From contig JANPER010000035.1 of NCBI GenBank assembly GCA_031423015.1, forward strand, positions 1 to 64,000: 64,000 bases of DNA. Reading direction: 5' to 3'. Below the pieces are notes generated by a model. The model did not search any database. It was not told the origin of the DNA and saw only the letters and a program-made list of their open reading frames with translations. Source of the stretch: DATGPD01 sp031423015. Lineage in GTDB: Bacteria; Planctomycetota; UBA1135; UBA2386. Both the position numbers and the translations under genes were made by a program. Shown here one piece after another: positions 1 through 8,802 of this stretch (its first letter is position 1; every line of letters starts with the position of its first letter).

Positions 1-1
1 G

Positions 2-271
2 GAGTGCATCGAAGACGAAGTGCACTTGCCCTTCCGCCGACAGGTGGGGCCCGGCATGGCGCATTGCATGCACGCGGCGCGCGCCGCCGGCGCCGCCGCG
101 GCCACGATCTCCGGCGCCGGACCGGCGTTGGTCGCGCTGACCACCAACGAGGAGGCGTGCGACGGGATCGGCGCGGCGATGGCCGAGGCGTTCGCACAGC
201 AAGGCGTCGCCTCCCGCACGCTGGTGCTGCAAGCGCGCTACGAGGGCGCGCTGGACAAGGTCGGGGCGTAG
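2..271 (+). CDS. Homoserine kinase-like GHMP kinase, C-terminal end (5' cut by window edge)
   Basis: Only the last 89 residues are present; the frame is open from base 2 to the TAG at 269-271. The segment E-D-x-V-H-x-P-F-R followed by VGPGM and then the glycine-rich ISGAGPALVAL is the C-terminal GHMP-kinase signature as it appears in homoserine kinases (threonine biosynthesis, ATP-dependent phosphorylation of homoserine). The ATP-binding half lies outside the window, so another GHMP kinase cannot be excluded, but the spacing of the H-x-P-x-R and SGxGP elements favours ThrB. It is followed by about 100 bp without a gene and then a sigma factor gene, so nothing in the context supports an operon. 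Confidence 0.68.
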   Translation, partial: ECIEDEVHLPFRRQVGPGMAHCMHAARAAGAAAATISGAGPALVALTTNEEACDGIGAAMAEAFAQQGVASRTLVLQARYEGALDKVGA

Positions 272-369
272 GAGTCGGCGTCACGGGCGGCCGGAGCCGA
301 ATGACCTCGACGAAGTAGCTGAGCGCGGCACGGTAGCTCGTCGTCGCCAGCCCGGGCTAGACTGGCGGC

Positions 370-1074
370 GTGGCGACAGACCCCGACCTCGTCAAGCGTG
401 CCCAAGGCGGCGATTCGGCGGCACTCGACCAGCTGCTCGCGCAGCACCTGCCCGATCTCCAGGCGTTCCTGCGCAAGCACGCCGACGCCCGCATCCTGGC
501 GCGCGAGTCGCACACCGACGTCGTCCAGTCGGTCTGGGGCGACGCCATCGTTGGGATCGGCCTGTTCGAGTATCGCGGCCCCAACAGCTTCCGGGATTGG
601 CTGTTCCAGGTGGCGCTCAACAAGGTCATCGACAAGCATCGCTTCCAGGCGGCCGACAAGCGCGACGGGAGCCGTGAGCTGCCGCAGACCGAGCCGGGTG
701 GCCGCTCGCCAGTGCGCGAGGCGCACGACGCCGGCGCGTCGCCGTCGGCGGCGGCGTCTGCGCGGGAGAGCGCAGCTCAGCTCGAGCGCGCGCTCGCATC
801 GCTGCCGAACGCCTACCGCGAGGTCATCCTGCTGGCCCGGTTCGATGGGCTCTCCCACGAAGAGATCGCGGCGCAGCTCGGCCGGACTGTGGAGGCCTCG
901 CGCACGCTCCTGCGCCGCGCATTGATCCAACTGTCCGGCGAGTTGACCGGCGCGCGATCGACGCGCGAGGACGGGGCCGGCGCACCCGGAGAATCACTCA
1001 GCGCGGCAGAGCCGCAACCAACGAGACGCGAGGGCGGCTGCATGAACGGCTCTGCCGCGAGTCGTGAGCCGTAA
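370..1074 (+). CDS. ECF-type RNA polymerase sigma factor
   Basis: The 234-residue protein has a sigma-2 region at about residues 15-95 (core DVVQSVWGDAI and FRDWLFQVALNKVIDKHR) and a sigma-4 helix-turn-helix at about 140-188 (LPNAYREVILLARFDG, then LSHEEIAAQLG). An Ala/Ser-rich linker joins them. There is no anti-sigma gene beside it; a Ser/Thr kinase gene lies 1.7 kb downstream on the same strand, the arrangement known for planctomycete ECF factors thought to be controlled by kinases. The start is GTG at 370; no convincing Shine-Dalgarno sequence is seen. The last 40 residues, after the helix-turn-helix, are low complexity. The promoters it recognises are unknown. Confidence 0.85.
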   Translation: MATDPDLVKRAQGGDSAALDQLLAQHLPDLQAFLRKHADARILARESHTDVVQSVWGDAIVGIGLFEYRGPNSFRDWLFQVALNKVIDKHRFQAADKRDGSRELPQTEPGGRSPVREAHDAGASPSAAASARESAAQLERALASLPNAYREVILLARFDGLSHEEIAAQLGRTVEASRTLLRRALIQLSGELTGARSTREDGAGAPGESLSAAEPQPTRREGGCMNGSAASREP

Positions 1075-1164
1075 GACGTAAGCCATAAGTCCAGATCGCG
1101 GTCTGGCCGCATCCGCCTGTCCGAGTTCGGAGCTTACGTCTTATGGCTAACGACTTACGGCTTT
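1065..1164. repeat. Imperfect inverted repeat of short GTAAG/CTTAC-type units
   Basis: Arm one (1065-1091) contains AGCCGTAAGACGTAAGCCAT; arm two (1130-1164) contains CTTACGTCTTATGGCT and then GACTTACGGCTT, which is its approximate reverse complement with one unit rearranged. The arms are about 40 bp apart and lie between the 3' end of the sigma factor gene and the strong hairpin that follows. They are less GC-rich than the surroundings. This looks like a small palindromic intergenic repeat (REP- or MITE-like) rather than coding sequence; whether copies exist elsewhere cannot be judged here. Confidence 0.5.
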
Positions 1165-1211
1165 CCACAGCCGAAACATCTTCGCGCTTCGCGAAGATGC
1201 TTCGGCTGTGG
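1165..1211. terminator. Long hairpin between convergent genes, probable bidirectional terminator
   Basis: A 22-bp stem with a single mismatch and a 3-nt CTT loop starts CCACAGCCGAA and ends TTCGGCTGTGG. It lies between the + strand sigma factor gene (ends 1074) and the - strand secreted protein gene (ends 1215), where a shared terminator would be expected. No clear T-tract follows on either side, so a Rho-independent mechanism is not certain. Confidence 0.65.
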
Positions 1212-1214
1212 AAC

Positions 1215-2633
1215 TCAGAGGATCCTGATGGACAGCCCCGGCGAGCTGACTGGTCCCGAGCCGTCGATGTGAAAGGTCTGGACGTAGAGCGACGCGCCAG
1301 CCAGGTACGCGGCTGGGGGAATCGGCAGCTGCACCGTGAACGGTGGTCCACTGAGTGCATGCAGCACGAGTGACTGCGGATCGAGCAGCAACGTGAACCC
1401 CACGATCGGGATCGGCGAGAGGGCTTTGCCGGTCGAGTAGGCGATCAGGCTAAGGTTCGGATTCGCAGGGGTCTGAAGCGTGAGCGAGAAGCCTGCATTC
1501 CCGACCAGCGGCAGGCCACCCGGATTCGGCGCGGTCAACCATCCATACGGCGCTCCGCCGCCGCGCTGGGCGTCGAACGACTGCATCGCCGGCACCATGG
1601 CGAAGCCGGCGTAGATCCCCCACCCGTTCTGCGCATCCCGAGCGGTCAGCGCTACCTCGCTGCCCTGCGTGTCGATGTAGCCGGCGCCGCCCCCTAAGAC
1701 CCCGGTGAAGACGGTGCCTGTGTTCTCCTCGACGAGGACGGCGTTGCGCACCCCCTGCACGCCGGGGAGCAACACCGTCACGAACCCGGAGACCGGGTCG
1801 ATCTGGAACAGATTCGGAGGCGTGCCGGCGTTCCCACCGCCGGTGCCGACGATGAGGCGGCCCTGCAGATCGAGGTCCATCGACATCGTGAAGCGGACCG
1901 ACGGCGGCAGCACAACGACGAGCTGCGGTGCTCCAGCGCTGCACCAGCTGCCACCGATCCGCGTCATCCGGTAGATCCCCCGGTTGCTGGCAGGGCCATC
2001 GAGGTACAGAGTCTGGCCGTCGACGCTCACTGCCATGGCCTGTTGAAACTGGCCCCAACCGGAGAGCGGCATCGGACAGACGACGCCCGTGGCCAGATCA
2101 AGCTCGCCGAGCACCGCGCCACCGAGCACGCTCGGCTGTGCGTTGAACAGACTGAACAGGGCGCGCTGGCCGCCGTCGATCACCTCGATGTCCGATACGG
2201 CCATCGGGAGAGGCACGCTGGGCACCTGGCCGATCGGGAACGTCCTCAGGACTGTGCCGGTCCAGCCGCTTCCCACTCGCGAGATCTGGACATGGTAGAT
2301 CGAAACCTGGCTTCCCGGCGCAGCCGACTGGCCGACGAGGAAAGTGCCGTCGGGAAGGGCCGCGATCGAGTCCGATCCGATCCCGCCGTCCGCGTACGGC
2401 GGCAAGAGCCCGCGCCCGGTCAACGCTGACGGCAGTCCCGCGACCCGGATGGGCAGGCCCGGGTTGCGCGGATGCACGAGAAACAGCCCGCCCTCCTGGC
2501 CCCAGACGCCAAGGGACTGAGCCCACACTCCCGGATTGAAACAGGCGACGACCAGGTAGCCCTCGGATCCTTGGGCCGCGAGCGCGGCGAGCGGCGCAAC
2601 GGCGATCGACGCGGCGACTGCGAGACGAAGCAT
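1215..2633 (-). CDS. Secreted propeller-like protein with planctomycete C-terminal module
   Basis: The 472-residue protein starts with a clear signal peptide (MLRLAVAASIAVAPLAALAA, cleavage near residue 20). The middle, roughly residues 25-360, has recurring short beta-strand segments of NHL/SMP-30-like style (for example AVSDIEVIDGGQRALFSLF and DLDLQGRLIVGTGGG), suggesting a beta-propeller. The last ~100 residues (from GLPLVGNAGFSLTL) match the C-terminal module also found in the proteins at 6723, 23146, 56593 and 62080. No catalytic motif is visible. It is likely exported. It ends beside the 1165-1211 hairpin and is flanked by the sigma factor and kinase genes. Function unknown. Confidence 0.75.
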   Translation of the reverse strand: MLRLAVAASIAVAPLAALAAQGSEGYLVVACFNPGVWAQSLGVWGQEGGLFLVHPRNPGLPIRVAGLPSALTGRGLLPPYADGGIGSDSIAALPDGTFLVGQSAAPGSQVSIYHVQISRVGSGWTGTVLRTFPIGQVPSVPLPMAVSDIEVIDGGQRALFSLFNAQPSVLGGAVLGELDLATGVVCPMPLSGWGQFQQAMAVSVDGQTLYLDGPASNRGIYRMTRIGGSWCSAGAPQLVVVLPPSVRFTMSMDLDLQGRLIVGTGGGNAGTPPNLFQIDPVSGFVTVLLPGVQGVRNAVLVEENTGTVFTGVLGGGAGYIDTQGSEVALTARDAQNGWGIYAGFAMVPAMQSFDAQRGGGAPYGWLTAPNPGGLPLVGNAGFSLTLQTPANPNLSLIAYSTGKALSPIPIVGFTLLLDPQSLVLHALSGPPFTVQLPIPPAAYLAGASLYVQTFHIDGSGPVSSPGLSIRIL

Positions 2634-2786
2634 GACGGTTCCTCTTTGTGGGGTTGAACGAGGCCAGACGTAGCCGCCCGGCTAACTCTATCAACGGACG
2701 ATCCACGACGGCGTGACACCGGAGAAGTGGACGCCGTGCTGTGTGTCACGTCATCGCTCCGGTTACGTTGAGTGGAGCAGCGACCC

Positions 2787-5700
2787 ATGTCCGCCAGCGG
2801 AGAGCACGACGAACGGCTCGGATCGGTCGAATCCAGCCTCGACGCAGTTCTCGCCCGCCCTCCGGCCGAGCGAGCGACGGCGCTCGAAGATTCGTGCCGT
2901 CGCCATCCCGACCAGGCGCCGGCTCTGCGGGCACGCTTCGATGCGCTCATCCGGTTCGGGTTGATCGATCCAGCCACGCCCGTTGGGGAACTCGGACCCG
3001 GCGCCCATTTCGGGCCATACGAGATCGTGCGCAGGCTGGCATCCGGTGGCATGGGGACGGTATTCCTCGCGCGCCAGCTCGAGCCGGTCGATCGCGAAGT
3101 CGCCCTCAAGCTGATCCGCACCGACCGCGCCCTCGACGACAAGATGCGCGAGCGCTTCGCGCGCGAGGTGCGAGCGCTCGCGCGGTTCGATCATCCCCTC
3201 TCCTGCGCGATCTACGACGCCGGGGTCATCGACGGGCGCCCGTACCTCGCGATGCGCTATGTCGAGGGCGAGTCGCTGGCGGCGCTCGTCGACAAGGCGC
3301 GGCGTGCGCCCGATCGGCCGGGTATCCTCGCCGGCACGACGTCGACGACCGGCGTTGCCGACAGCGGCCGGACGCGGGCGGGGTTGACGGCGCCGATCGC
3401 CAACGTGGTCGCGCTCTTCGAGCGTATCGCACGCGGCGTCGCCGCCCTGCATGGTGCGGGCTTCGCGCACCGCGACCTCAAGCCCGGCAACATCTTCATC
3501 GATCTTCGCGGCGACCCGGTGATCCTGGACCTCGGCTTGTCCAAGGGGTTGCGCGACGTGCTCGCCGACTCGGGCACGCTCACGCTGAGCGGCGCACCGA
3601 TCGGTACGCCGGCCTACATGGCGCCCGAGCAGGTGCGCGGCGCGCACGACGCCGACGCCACGGTCGACGTGTACGGCCTCGGCGCGACCCTGTTCGAGTG
3701 CCTCGCGCTGCGCCCACCATTCGAACGCACCGACCGTGAGGCCTTGTTTCTCGACATCCTGGCGCTGACTCCGCCAGATCTGCGCGCTCTCTGCCGCGGC
3801 GTGCCGCGCGATCTCGCGGTCGTCGTCGCCAAGACGCTCGAGAAGGATCCGCGCCGGCGCTACGACAGCGCGGCCGCGCTGGCCGATGACCTGGCTCGCG
3901 TCCTCGCTGGACGACCCGTCCTCGCACGGCCGGCGGGTCCGCTGCGGCGCATCGCCGCCTGGCGCCGCGAACGCCCGGGGACCGCGCACACGTTGATCGC
4001 GCTGGCCATCCTGCTGCTCTCGAGCTTCGCATTCGCGTGGGAACGAAGCTACCAGGTCCGAGTCTCGCGAGCGCTCGCGGGGGCAAGGGAGTCGGCGATG
4101 CTGCTGGGCCGGGACCAGGCTCGGGCGCGCGAGGTCGCCGAACGCGCGTTCGGTCAGCTTCCGTGCCACATCACGTTGTCCCAGTTGTGGAACGCGCGCG
4201 CGGCGGACTGCCTGGTACGAAGCTTGGACCTCGACGGTTCCGTCACGGGCTGCGCCTGGTCGAGCGATGGGCGGCGGTTGCTCTGCCTGACCGTGGACGG
4301 CAGCTTTGAGCTCCTCGATCGCGAAGGCTCCCGCGTGATCCCTCGCGTGCGGCTGGTGCCGGAGTCGCCACCGGACTTCTTGCAGCCTTCGATCAGCGGC
4401 GCATGGCAAGGCGACCAGTTTGCTGTGGCGTCGCGGGAGGGGCTCTTGACGATCCGCGATCGTGATGGGGCCGCCATCCGGCAACGGCCACTGCCGGCAA
4501 CGACGATGGCCTACTTGCTCCTGTGCCGGAAGACGCCGGGGATCGCGTGGTCGCCACCGGGACGCGCCGCGCAACTCGCCGTCGCACTGCAGGACTGGGA
4601 CACGAAGGAAGGCCGCGTCGTGCTCGTCGACGCCGCGGGAACGACGCTGGCCGACTTTCCGCTCGGTCGGACCCGGTTGACGAGCCTGCACTGGCGTCCG
4701 CACCACGATCAGCTGCTGACCACCGGCGGGGATCGACACGCGTCGCTGTGGTCGCTCGACGGCCAGCGCTTGCGGGACTTCTCGACCGAGATCGACGCCA
4801 AGGGGTTCACTGCCGCACGGTTCTTCGCGGATGGCAAGCGCCTGGCGCTCGGAGCCAACGACGGAAGGATGTTCGTCATCGACCTCGACGGCGGCACGTG
4901 TACCCGGCTCGATGGGCTACGCGACGTTGTCATCGCCATCGCCGTTGCGCCGGACGGGGATCGCGTGGCCGCGAGCGCCGTCGACCAGCGAGCCCTACTC
5001 TGGCAGCCGGACGACGGCACCGCGATCGCACAGTTGAGCCACTTGGACGCCGTGAGCTTCGACCTCGAGTTCTCGCCCGACGGCCGGTGGCTCGCGCTCG
5101 CCGACGCGACCGGCCGCATCTCGATCCACGACCGCGAAGGTCTCGAGGTGCGCACCCTCCGGGGCCACGCCAGCACGGTCACCGACGTCGAGTTCGCCGC
5201 GGACGGACTGCTCGCGAGTACGTCGTACGACCGCAGCGTGCGGCTGTGGCGCTTGGCGGGCGGGGACTACCGCGCGATCCCCGGCCACCGGAACCGGGTG
5301 GCAGCGGCGCAATGGGTCGACCAACGGATCGTCAGCGTCGGCCACGACGGCAGACTGCAGGTGTACGACGTCGCCGAGGATCGCGGCGAGGCAGTCGATG
5401 CCGGGCATGGTCGGTTGTGGTCGATCGGCATCGCCCACGGTGGCGGTCAGTGCGCGAGCGGCAGCCACGACGGCAGCGTCCGGCTCTGGTCGTTGCCAGC
5501 CGCGGGCGCTGGATCTCCTGAACCGCTCGGGTTCCTCGGCGAACCGCGTGCGCACACGGCGATCGTGCATTCGATCTGCTACACCAAAGACGACAGGTTC
5601 ATCATCACGACGAGCACCGACGGTACGACGAAGATCTGGTCGACGGCCAGCAGTTCAGTCCCTGTCGTCGAGGTACTCGAGGAGACGAAGTACGACGTCA

Positions 5701-6191
5701 TGATGGCCGCGGTCGACTCCGCGAGTTCGACGCTCGCGACGGTCCGCGTGAACGGCGAGGTCGGCCTCTACCGCATCGACCTCGAAGCTGGCAGCTACCG
5801 GCGGCTGTGGGCGCAACCACTCCGTTTTGCGACCAACGCGCGTTCGGTCGAGTTCGGCCCCGACGAGCAGACGCTGCTGATCGGCCTGGACGACGGCACG
5901 GCGCGGCTGCACGACCTCGCGCGCGTTCCGCGCACGCGCTACGGCGCAGGCGACGTCGCGCACGCGGGTTCCGTGGTTCGTGCGACCTTCTCGCCAGACG
6001 GTTCGACGGTCCTGACCGGTTCGCAGGACGGCACGGTGCGCCTGTGGAGCGCAGACGGCACGCCGATCGTCACCCTCGAGCACGGCGCGCCCGTCCACAC
6101 CTGTGGCTTCTCCCCGGATAGCAGGCGGCTGTTCGCCGCCGGCGAGGACCGGGTGATCCGGATCTGGCCGGCGCCGAAGAAAGAGAAGTGA
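2787..6191 (+). CDS. Membrane Ser/Thr protein kinase with WD40 repeats
   Basis: The 1134-residue protein has a short helical N-terminal region, then a kinase domain (about residues 75-370) with glycine loop LASGGMGTVFLA, VALKLI lysine (K108), HRDLKPGN (H228), DLG in place of the usual DFG, and GTPAYMAPEQ. A single hydrophobic segment (TLIALAILLLSSFAFAW, near 402-420) follows, then WD40 repeats with W-S/D-G-R units to the C-terminus. The ATG at 2787 is preferred over the in-frame GTG at 2772 because GGAG lies 9 nt upstream of it. If the hydrophobic segment spans the membrane, the propeller would be outside the cytoplasm. Substrate unknown; the sigma factor at 370 is a plausible partner. Confidence 0.9.
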   Translation: MSASGEHDERLGSVESSLDAVLARPPAERATALEDSCRRHPDQAPALRARFDALIRFGLIDPATPVGELGPGAHFGPYEIVRRLASGGMGTVFLARQLEPVDREVALKLIRTDRALDDKMRERFAREVRALARFDHPLSCAIYDAGVIDGRPYLAMRYVEGESLAALVDKARRAPDRPGILAGTTSTTGVADSGRTRAGLTAPIANVVALFERIARGVAALHGAGFAHRDLKPGNIFIDLRGDPVILDLGLSKGLRDVLADSGTLTLSGAPIGTPAYMAPEQVRGAHDADATVDVYGLGATLFECLALRPPFERTDREALFLDILALTPPDLRALCRGVPRDLAVVVAKTLEKDPRRRYDSAAALADDLARVLAGRPVLARPAGPLRRIAAWRRERPGTAHTLIALAILLLSSFAFAWERSYQVRVSRALAGARESAMLLGRDQARAREVAERAFGQLPCHITLSQLWNARAADCLVRSLDLDGSVTGCAWSSDGRRLLCLTVDGSFELLDREGSRVIPRVRLVPESPPDFLQPSISGAWQGDQFAVASREGLLTIRDRDGAAIRQRPLPATTMAYLLLCRKTPGIAWSPPGRAAQLAVALQDWDTKEGRVVLVDAAGTTLADFPLGRTRLTSLHWRPHHDQLLTTGGDRHASLWSLDGQRLRDFSTEIDAKGFTAARFFADGKRLALGANDGRMFVIDLDGGTCTRLDGLRDVVIAIAVAPDGDRVAASAVDQRALLWQPDDGTAIAQLSHLDAVSFDLEFSPDGRWLALADATGRISIHDREGLEVRTLRGHASTVTDVEFAADGLLASTSYDRSVRLWRLAGGDYRAIPGHRNRVAAAQWVDQRIVSVGHDGRLQVYDVAEDRGEAVDAGHGRLWSIGIAHGGGQCASGSHDGSVRLWSLPAAGAGSPEPLGFLGEPRAHTAIVHSICYTKDDRFIITTSTDGTTKIWSTASSSVPVVEVLEETKYDVMMAAVDSASSTLATVRVNGEVGLYRIDLEAGSYRRLWAQPLRFATNARSVEFGPDEQTLLIGLDDGTARLHDLARVPRTRYGAGDVAHAGSVVRATFSPDGSTVLTGSQDGTVRLWSADGTPIVTLEHGAPVHTCGFSPDSRRLFAAGEDRVIRIWPAPKKEK

Positions 6192-6234
6192 TCGTTGATG
6201 CCGGCTCCACCCGTTCACCTCCGGCCCTGCCCAA

Positions 6235-6675
6235 CACTCGCTCGCAAGTGCGGACTGGCCGCACGTACTGGCGGTTGCCGCGCACCGGCCAGCCGCGGTT
6301 GGTGCCGCCGGTGACGAGGTAGCCGGAAGGATCGCGAACGCGATCGCCAGCAACGTCTGCCGAGGAACCAGGGCCCCTGGTTCCTTGGTAGCCCTTCGGC
6401 GAGAACTCGACCGCCAGGATGCCGCTCCCGAGCCCCTCGCGGAACGGATAGCAGGCGCCCTACCACACGCCGTCGACCACCTCCGTGGTGGCGCGCATGA
6501 CGAGGCTGAGGCTGTAGTCGCCGAGGAAGAGCTGGCCCGCGAACGGCCCGGACCTGCCCTCGGTGCAGTCGATGCGGAAGGTGGTGATCGACTGACCCAT
6601 CTTGCGGTACGGGAACACCACGGCGTACGGCAGCGCGGCGCGCGCGAGCGGCGACGCCGCGGGAGTCTGCTCAGA
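6235..6675 (-). pseudogene. Remnant of a sorbosone-dehydrogenase-like propeller/cytochrome gene, interrupted by TAG
   Basis: One frame runs from just after a TGA (6676-6678) down to about 6235 and encodes TP-x-ALPYAVVFPYRKMGQS, GPFAGQLFLGDYSLSLVMR, then GACYPFREGLGSGIL and later GGTNRGW. I know these blocks, in this order, from large planctomycete proteins related to L-sorbosone dehydrogenase (FPYxKMGQS, GQLFVGDQxxSxVMR, QGACFPFREGxxSGI, GGTNRGW). A TAG at 6460-6462 replaces the expected Gln before GAC(Y/F)PFR. Between SGIL and GGTNRGW lies about 20 extra residues including a 21-bp palindrome (6364-6384). Neither end of the gene survives, so this is a decayed fragment. It fills the 531-bp space between the kinase and the next gene. 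Confidence 0.7.
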
Positions 6676-6722
6676 TCATGCCGCTGCCGGGACCGGGAGT
6701 CGACGCCGGCGGCCCCACCCGC

Positions 6723-8708
6723 TCACAGGGTCGCGAACACCAAACGCTCACTCGCTGCCAACAACCCCGACCCGGGGCAGGAAGGGTTGGTCACGCATAC
6801 CCACTGGGTGTGGATCACCTGACCTGCGGGGACGGTCAGAGGGATCGGCAGGACGAACTCGCCGAAGCCGAGTGGGTCGATGGCGACGATGGGCCCGACG
6901 AGGATCGGGTCCGCGAGCAGCCACACGTTGAACAGGATCTGCGGGCCCCCGGCCGGTGGGCCCGAGCCGAGCACGACCACACCCACGCTCGACGGCGGCG
7001 CGTTGGTGACACCGAGTGCGAAGGCGAGGTTGCCAGCGGCCGGGGCGCGCAGCGTGCTGCTGTAGAGACGCGCAGTGCAGGCCGGGGTGGCGAGGCCGAG
7101 GTCCCGCCGGTCGGTGCCGCCGGGCAGCAATGGCAGGTGCGTGAGCACCAGATCACGGAGGCCCTGCAGCGTGGCCTGATGCGGGTTCTGCGTGGGGTAG
7201 GCAGCGTCTTCGGTGGTGCCCACGACGAAGGCGTCGCCGACCTCGTCGAGCGCGACGCCGTGCAACACCGTCCAGTAGCCGCCGATCAGCGTGCTGTAGA
7301 GCAGGTCGTCAGTCCCGTTGCCCTGCAGGCGGAGGCGCACGATGGCACCGCAGCGGTCGTTGGCGCTGGCGCCAGGGCGAAGACTGCCCCGAGTGGTCGG
7401 GAAGGGGAGGGCGCCGCCGCCGTACCCGGAGCCGACCAGCGTGACGATGCCGGAGGACTCGATCGCCAGCGAGTGGAAGAGGTCCTGACCGCCGTCGCCG
7501 CCGAAGTAGGTCGCGTAGCGCAACTGGCTTGGACCGGTGCCGCGACTCCCGTCGAGCCAGCAGACGAACCCGTCGATCGCGCCGAAGGCGCCCATACGAT
7601 TCGTGGTCTGGTAAGCGCCCGGCGTGACCGGCGTGTTGGTCGAACGGGAGTGCCCGCAGATCACGACGCCGCCGTCGGAGTGCAACGCGATGGCATGCGG
7701 GAGGTCCTCTCCCGCGCCACCGAAGTACGTGCCGTACACGAGACGCGTCCCACCCGGGTCGAGAGTCGCGAGGTAGGTGTCCGAGCCGTTGTTGGTGGGC
7801 TGGAAGCAACCCGGCGTCGTGTTCTGCGGATCGCCGAGGACCGACGGCGTCGCTGTCGAGATCGAGTCGTCCGCGTGCGCGACGATGCTGTGGCGCTGCA
7901 GGATGCCCTCCCAAATGACCCCGAGCCCGCCGTTGGCGGCGATCGTGGCGTAGGTGGGCCCATCGGCGCCGGGACCGCCGAGGTGTGTCGCCCACAACAG
8001 TTGTTGAGTCGCCGGCGCGGTCAGGTCGACGCGGGCCACGAACGCATCGCTCGTGCCACCCCGGTAGGTTGGAAAGATCGTGCCCGCGGTGCCGGGAAGG
8101 TCCGCCGACTCGGTGACGCCGACGACCGCGAGCACGCCGCCGCGATCGAACACGAGACCACCAACCCGATCGTGGCCAGAGCCGCCCAGGTAGGTCGAAT
8201 AGAGAAGCCTCCCGCCCGTCGCGTCGATCTGCACGATGAAGCCGTCGCTGCCGCCGTTCCGCGTGCGCTGGAAGCCCCGCGGCGGTTGGTTCGGCATGCT
8301 CATCGGGAAGTCGGCCGAGTCCGTCAAGCCGGCGATCGTGGTCACCCCCTGCGCATCGACGTGCAGGTCGAAGGTGATCTCCATGCCGCTGCCGCCGAGG
8401 TAGGTGCACCACAACAACTGTTGGCCCGGCGGCAGGCGCGGGTCGAAACGGGCGACGAAGGCATCGCCATTGCCAGCCGGCGTCGCCTGGAACGCGCCGG
8501 GCGTGGCGAGGCCTTGCGATAGCGCGGTGCCAGCGACCGTGACCAGACCGCCCGGTCCGATGCGGACGCGCGCGCCGAGGTCGTGCCCCGTGCCCCCGAA
8601 GAACGTCGACCAATGCGGCTGGGTCGCAGGAGGCTGGGCGGCGGGACTGCTCGCGAGCGGCGGGAGGGTGAGGACGACGAGAAGGGAAACGGTAATCGCA
8701 CGTGTCAT
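6723..8708 (-). CDS. Secreted SBBP-repeat beta-propeller protein with planctomycete C-terminal module
   Basis: The 661-residue protein starts at ATG 8708 with the signal peptide MTRAITVSLLVVLTLPPLA; an ATG 24 nt further upstream is less likely because it adds a charged extension. Residues 30-520 are about eight repeats of the type YSTYLGGSGHDRVGGLVFD...VVGVTESADLP and YLGGSG...DxxGxVTxAGxTxSxDFP, the beta-propeller (SBBP) repeat. The C-terminal ~130 residues are the shared module (AFALGV... PxxILFNVWLLADP... PLTVPAGQVIHTQWVC). It is probably an extracellular or surface protein. It lies tail-to-tail with the kinase at 2787 and just downstream of a sigma factor gene on the same strand, but no function can be assigned. 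Confidence 0.82.
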   Translation of the reverse strand: MTRAITVSLLVVLTLPPLASSPAAQPPATQPHWSTFFGGTGHDLGARVRIGPGGLVTVAGTALSQGLATPGAFQATPAGNGDAFVARFDPRLPPGQQLLWCTYLGGSGMEITFDLHVDAQGVTTIAGLTDSADFPMSMPNQPPRGFQRTRNGGSDGFIVQIDATGGRLLYSTYLGGSGHDRVGGLVFDRGGVLAVVGVTESADLPGTAGTIFPTYRGGTSDAFVARVDLTAPATQQLLWATHLGGPGADGPTYATIAANGGLGVIWEGILQRHSIVAHADDSISTATPSVLGDPQNTTPGCFQPTNNGSDTYLATLDPGGTRLVYGTYFGGAGEDLPHAIALHSDGGVVICGHSRSTNTPVTPGAYQTTNRMGAFGAIDGFVCWLDGSRGTGPSQLRYATYFGGDGGQDLFHSLAIESSGIVTLVGSGYGGGALPFPTTRGSLRPGASANDRCGAIVRLRLQGNGTDDLLYSTLIGGYWTVLHGVALDEVGDAFVVGTTEDAAYPTQNPHQATLQGLRDLVLTHLPLLPGGTDRRDLGLATPACTARLYSSTLRAPAAGNLAFALGVTNAPPSSVGVVVLGSGPPAGGPQILFNVWLLADPILVGPIVAIDPLGFGEFVLPIPLTVPAGQVIHTQWVCVTNPSCPGSGLLAASERLVFATL

Positions 8709-8802
8709 GGCTTGCTCTCGGTGAGACCGCACCCCCCGCCGGACTTCGCGGGGCGTGCCTGCCCCACCAAACGCAACACCGCCGCCTCAGTCTCGCGGAT
8801 TC

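Noticed and set aside
3532..3543. DLG instead of DFG in the first kinase taken as evidence of a dead kinase
   Set aside because: The Asp is kept and DLG occurs in active kinases; the Lys and HRD motifs are intact.
2763..4739. Long open frame (658 codons) on the minus strand
   Set aside because: It lies antisense to the kinase gene at 2787, with Arg/Ala-rich, low-order sequence and no domain. It is an effect of high GC content.
6460..6462. TAG in the sorbosone-like remnant as pyrrolysine
   Set aside because: No Pyl genes or PYLIS-like context, and the gene has also lost both ends, so decay is the simpler view.
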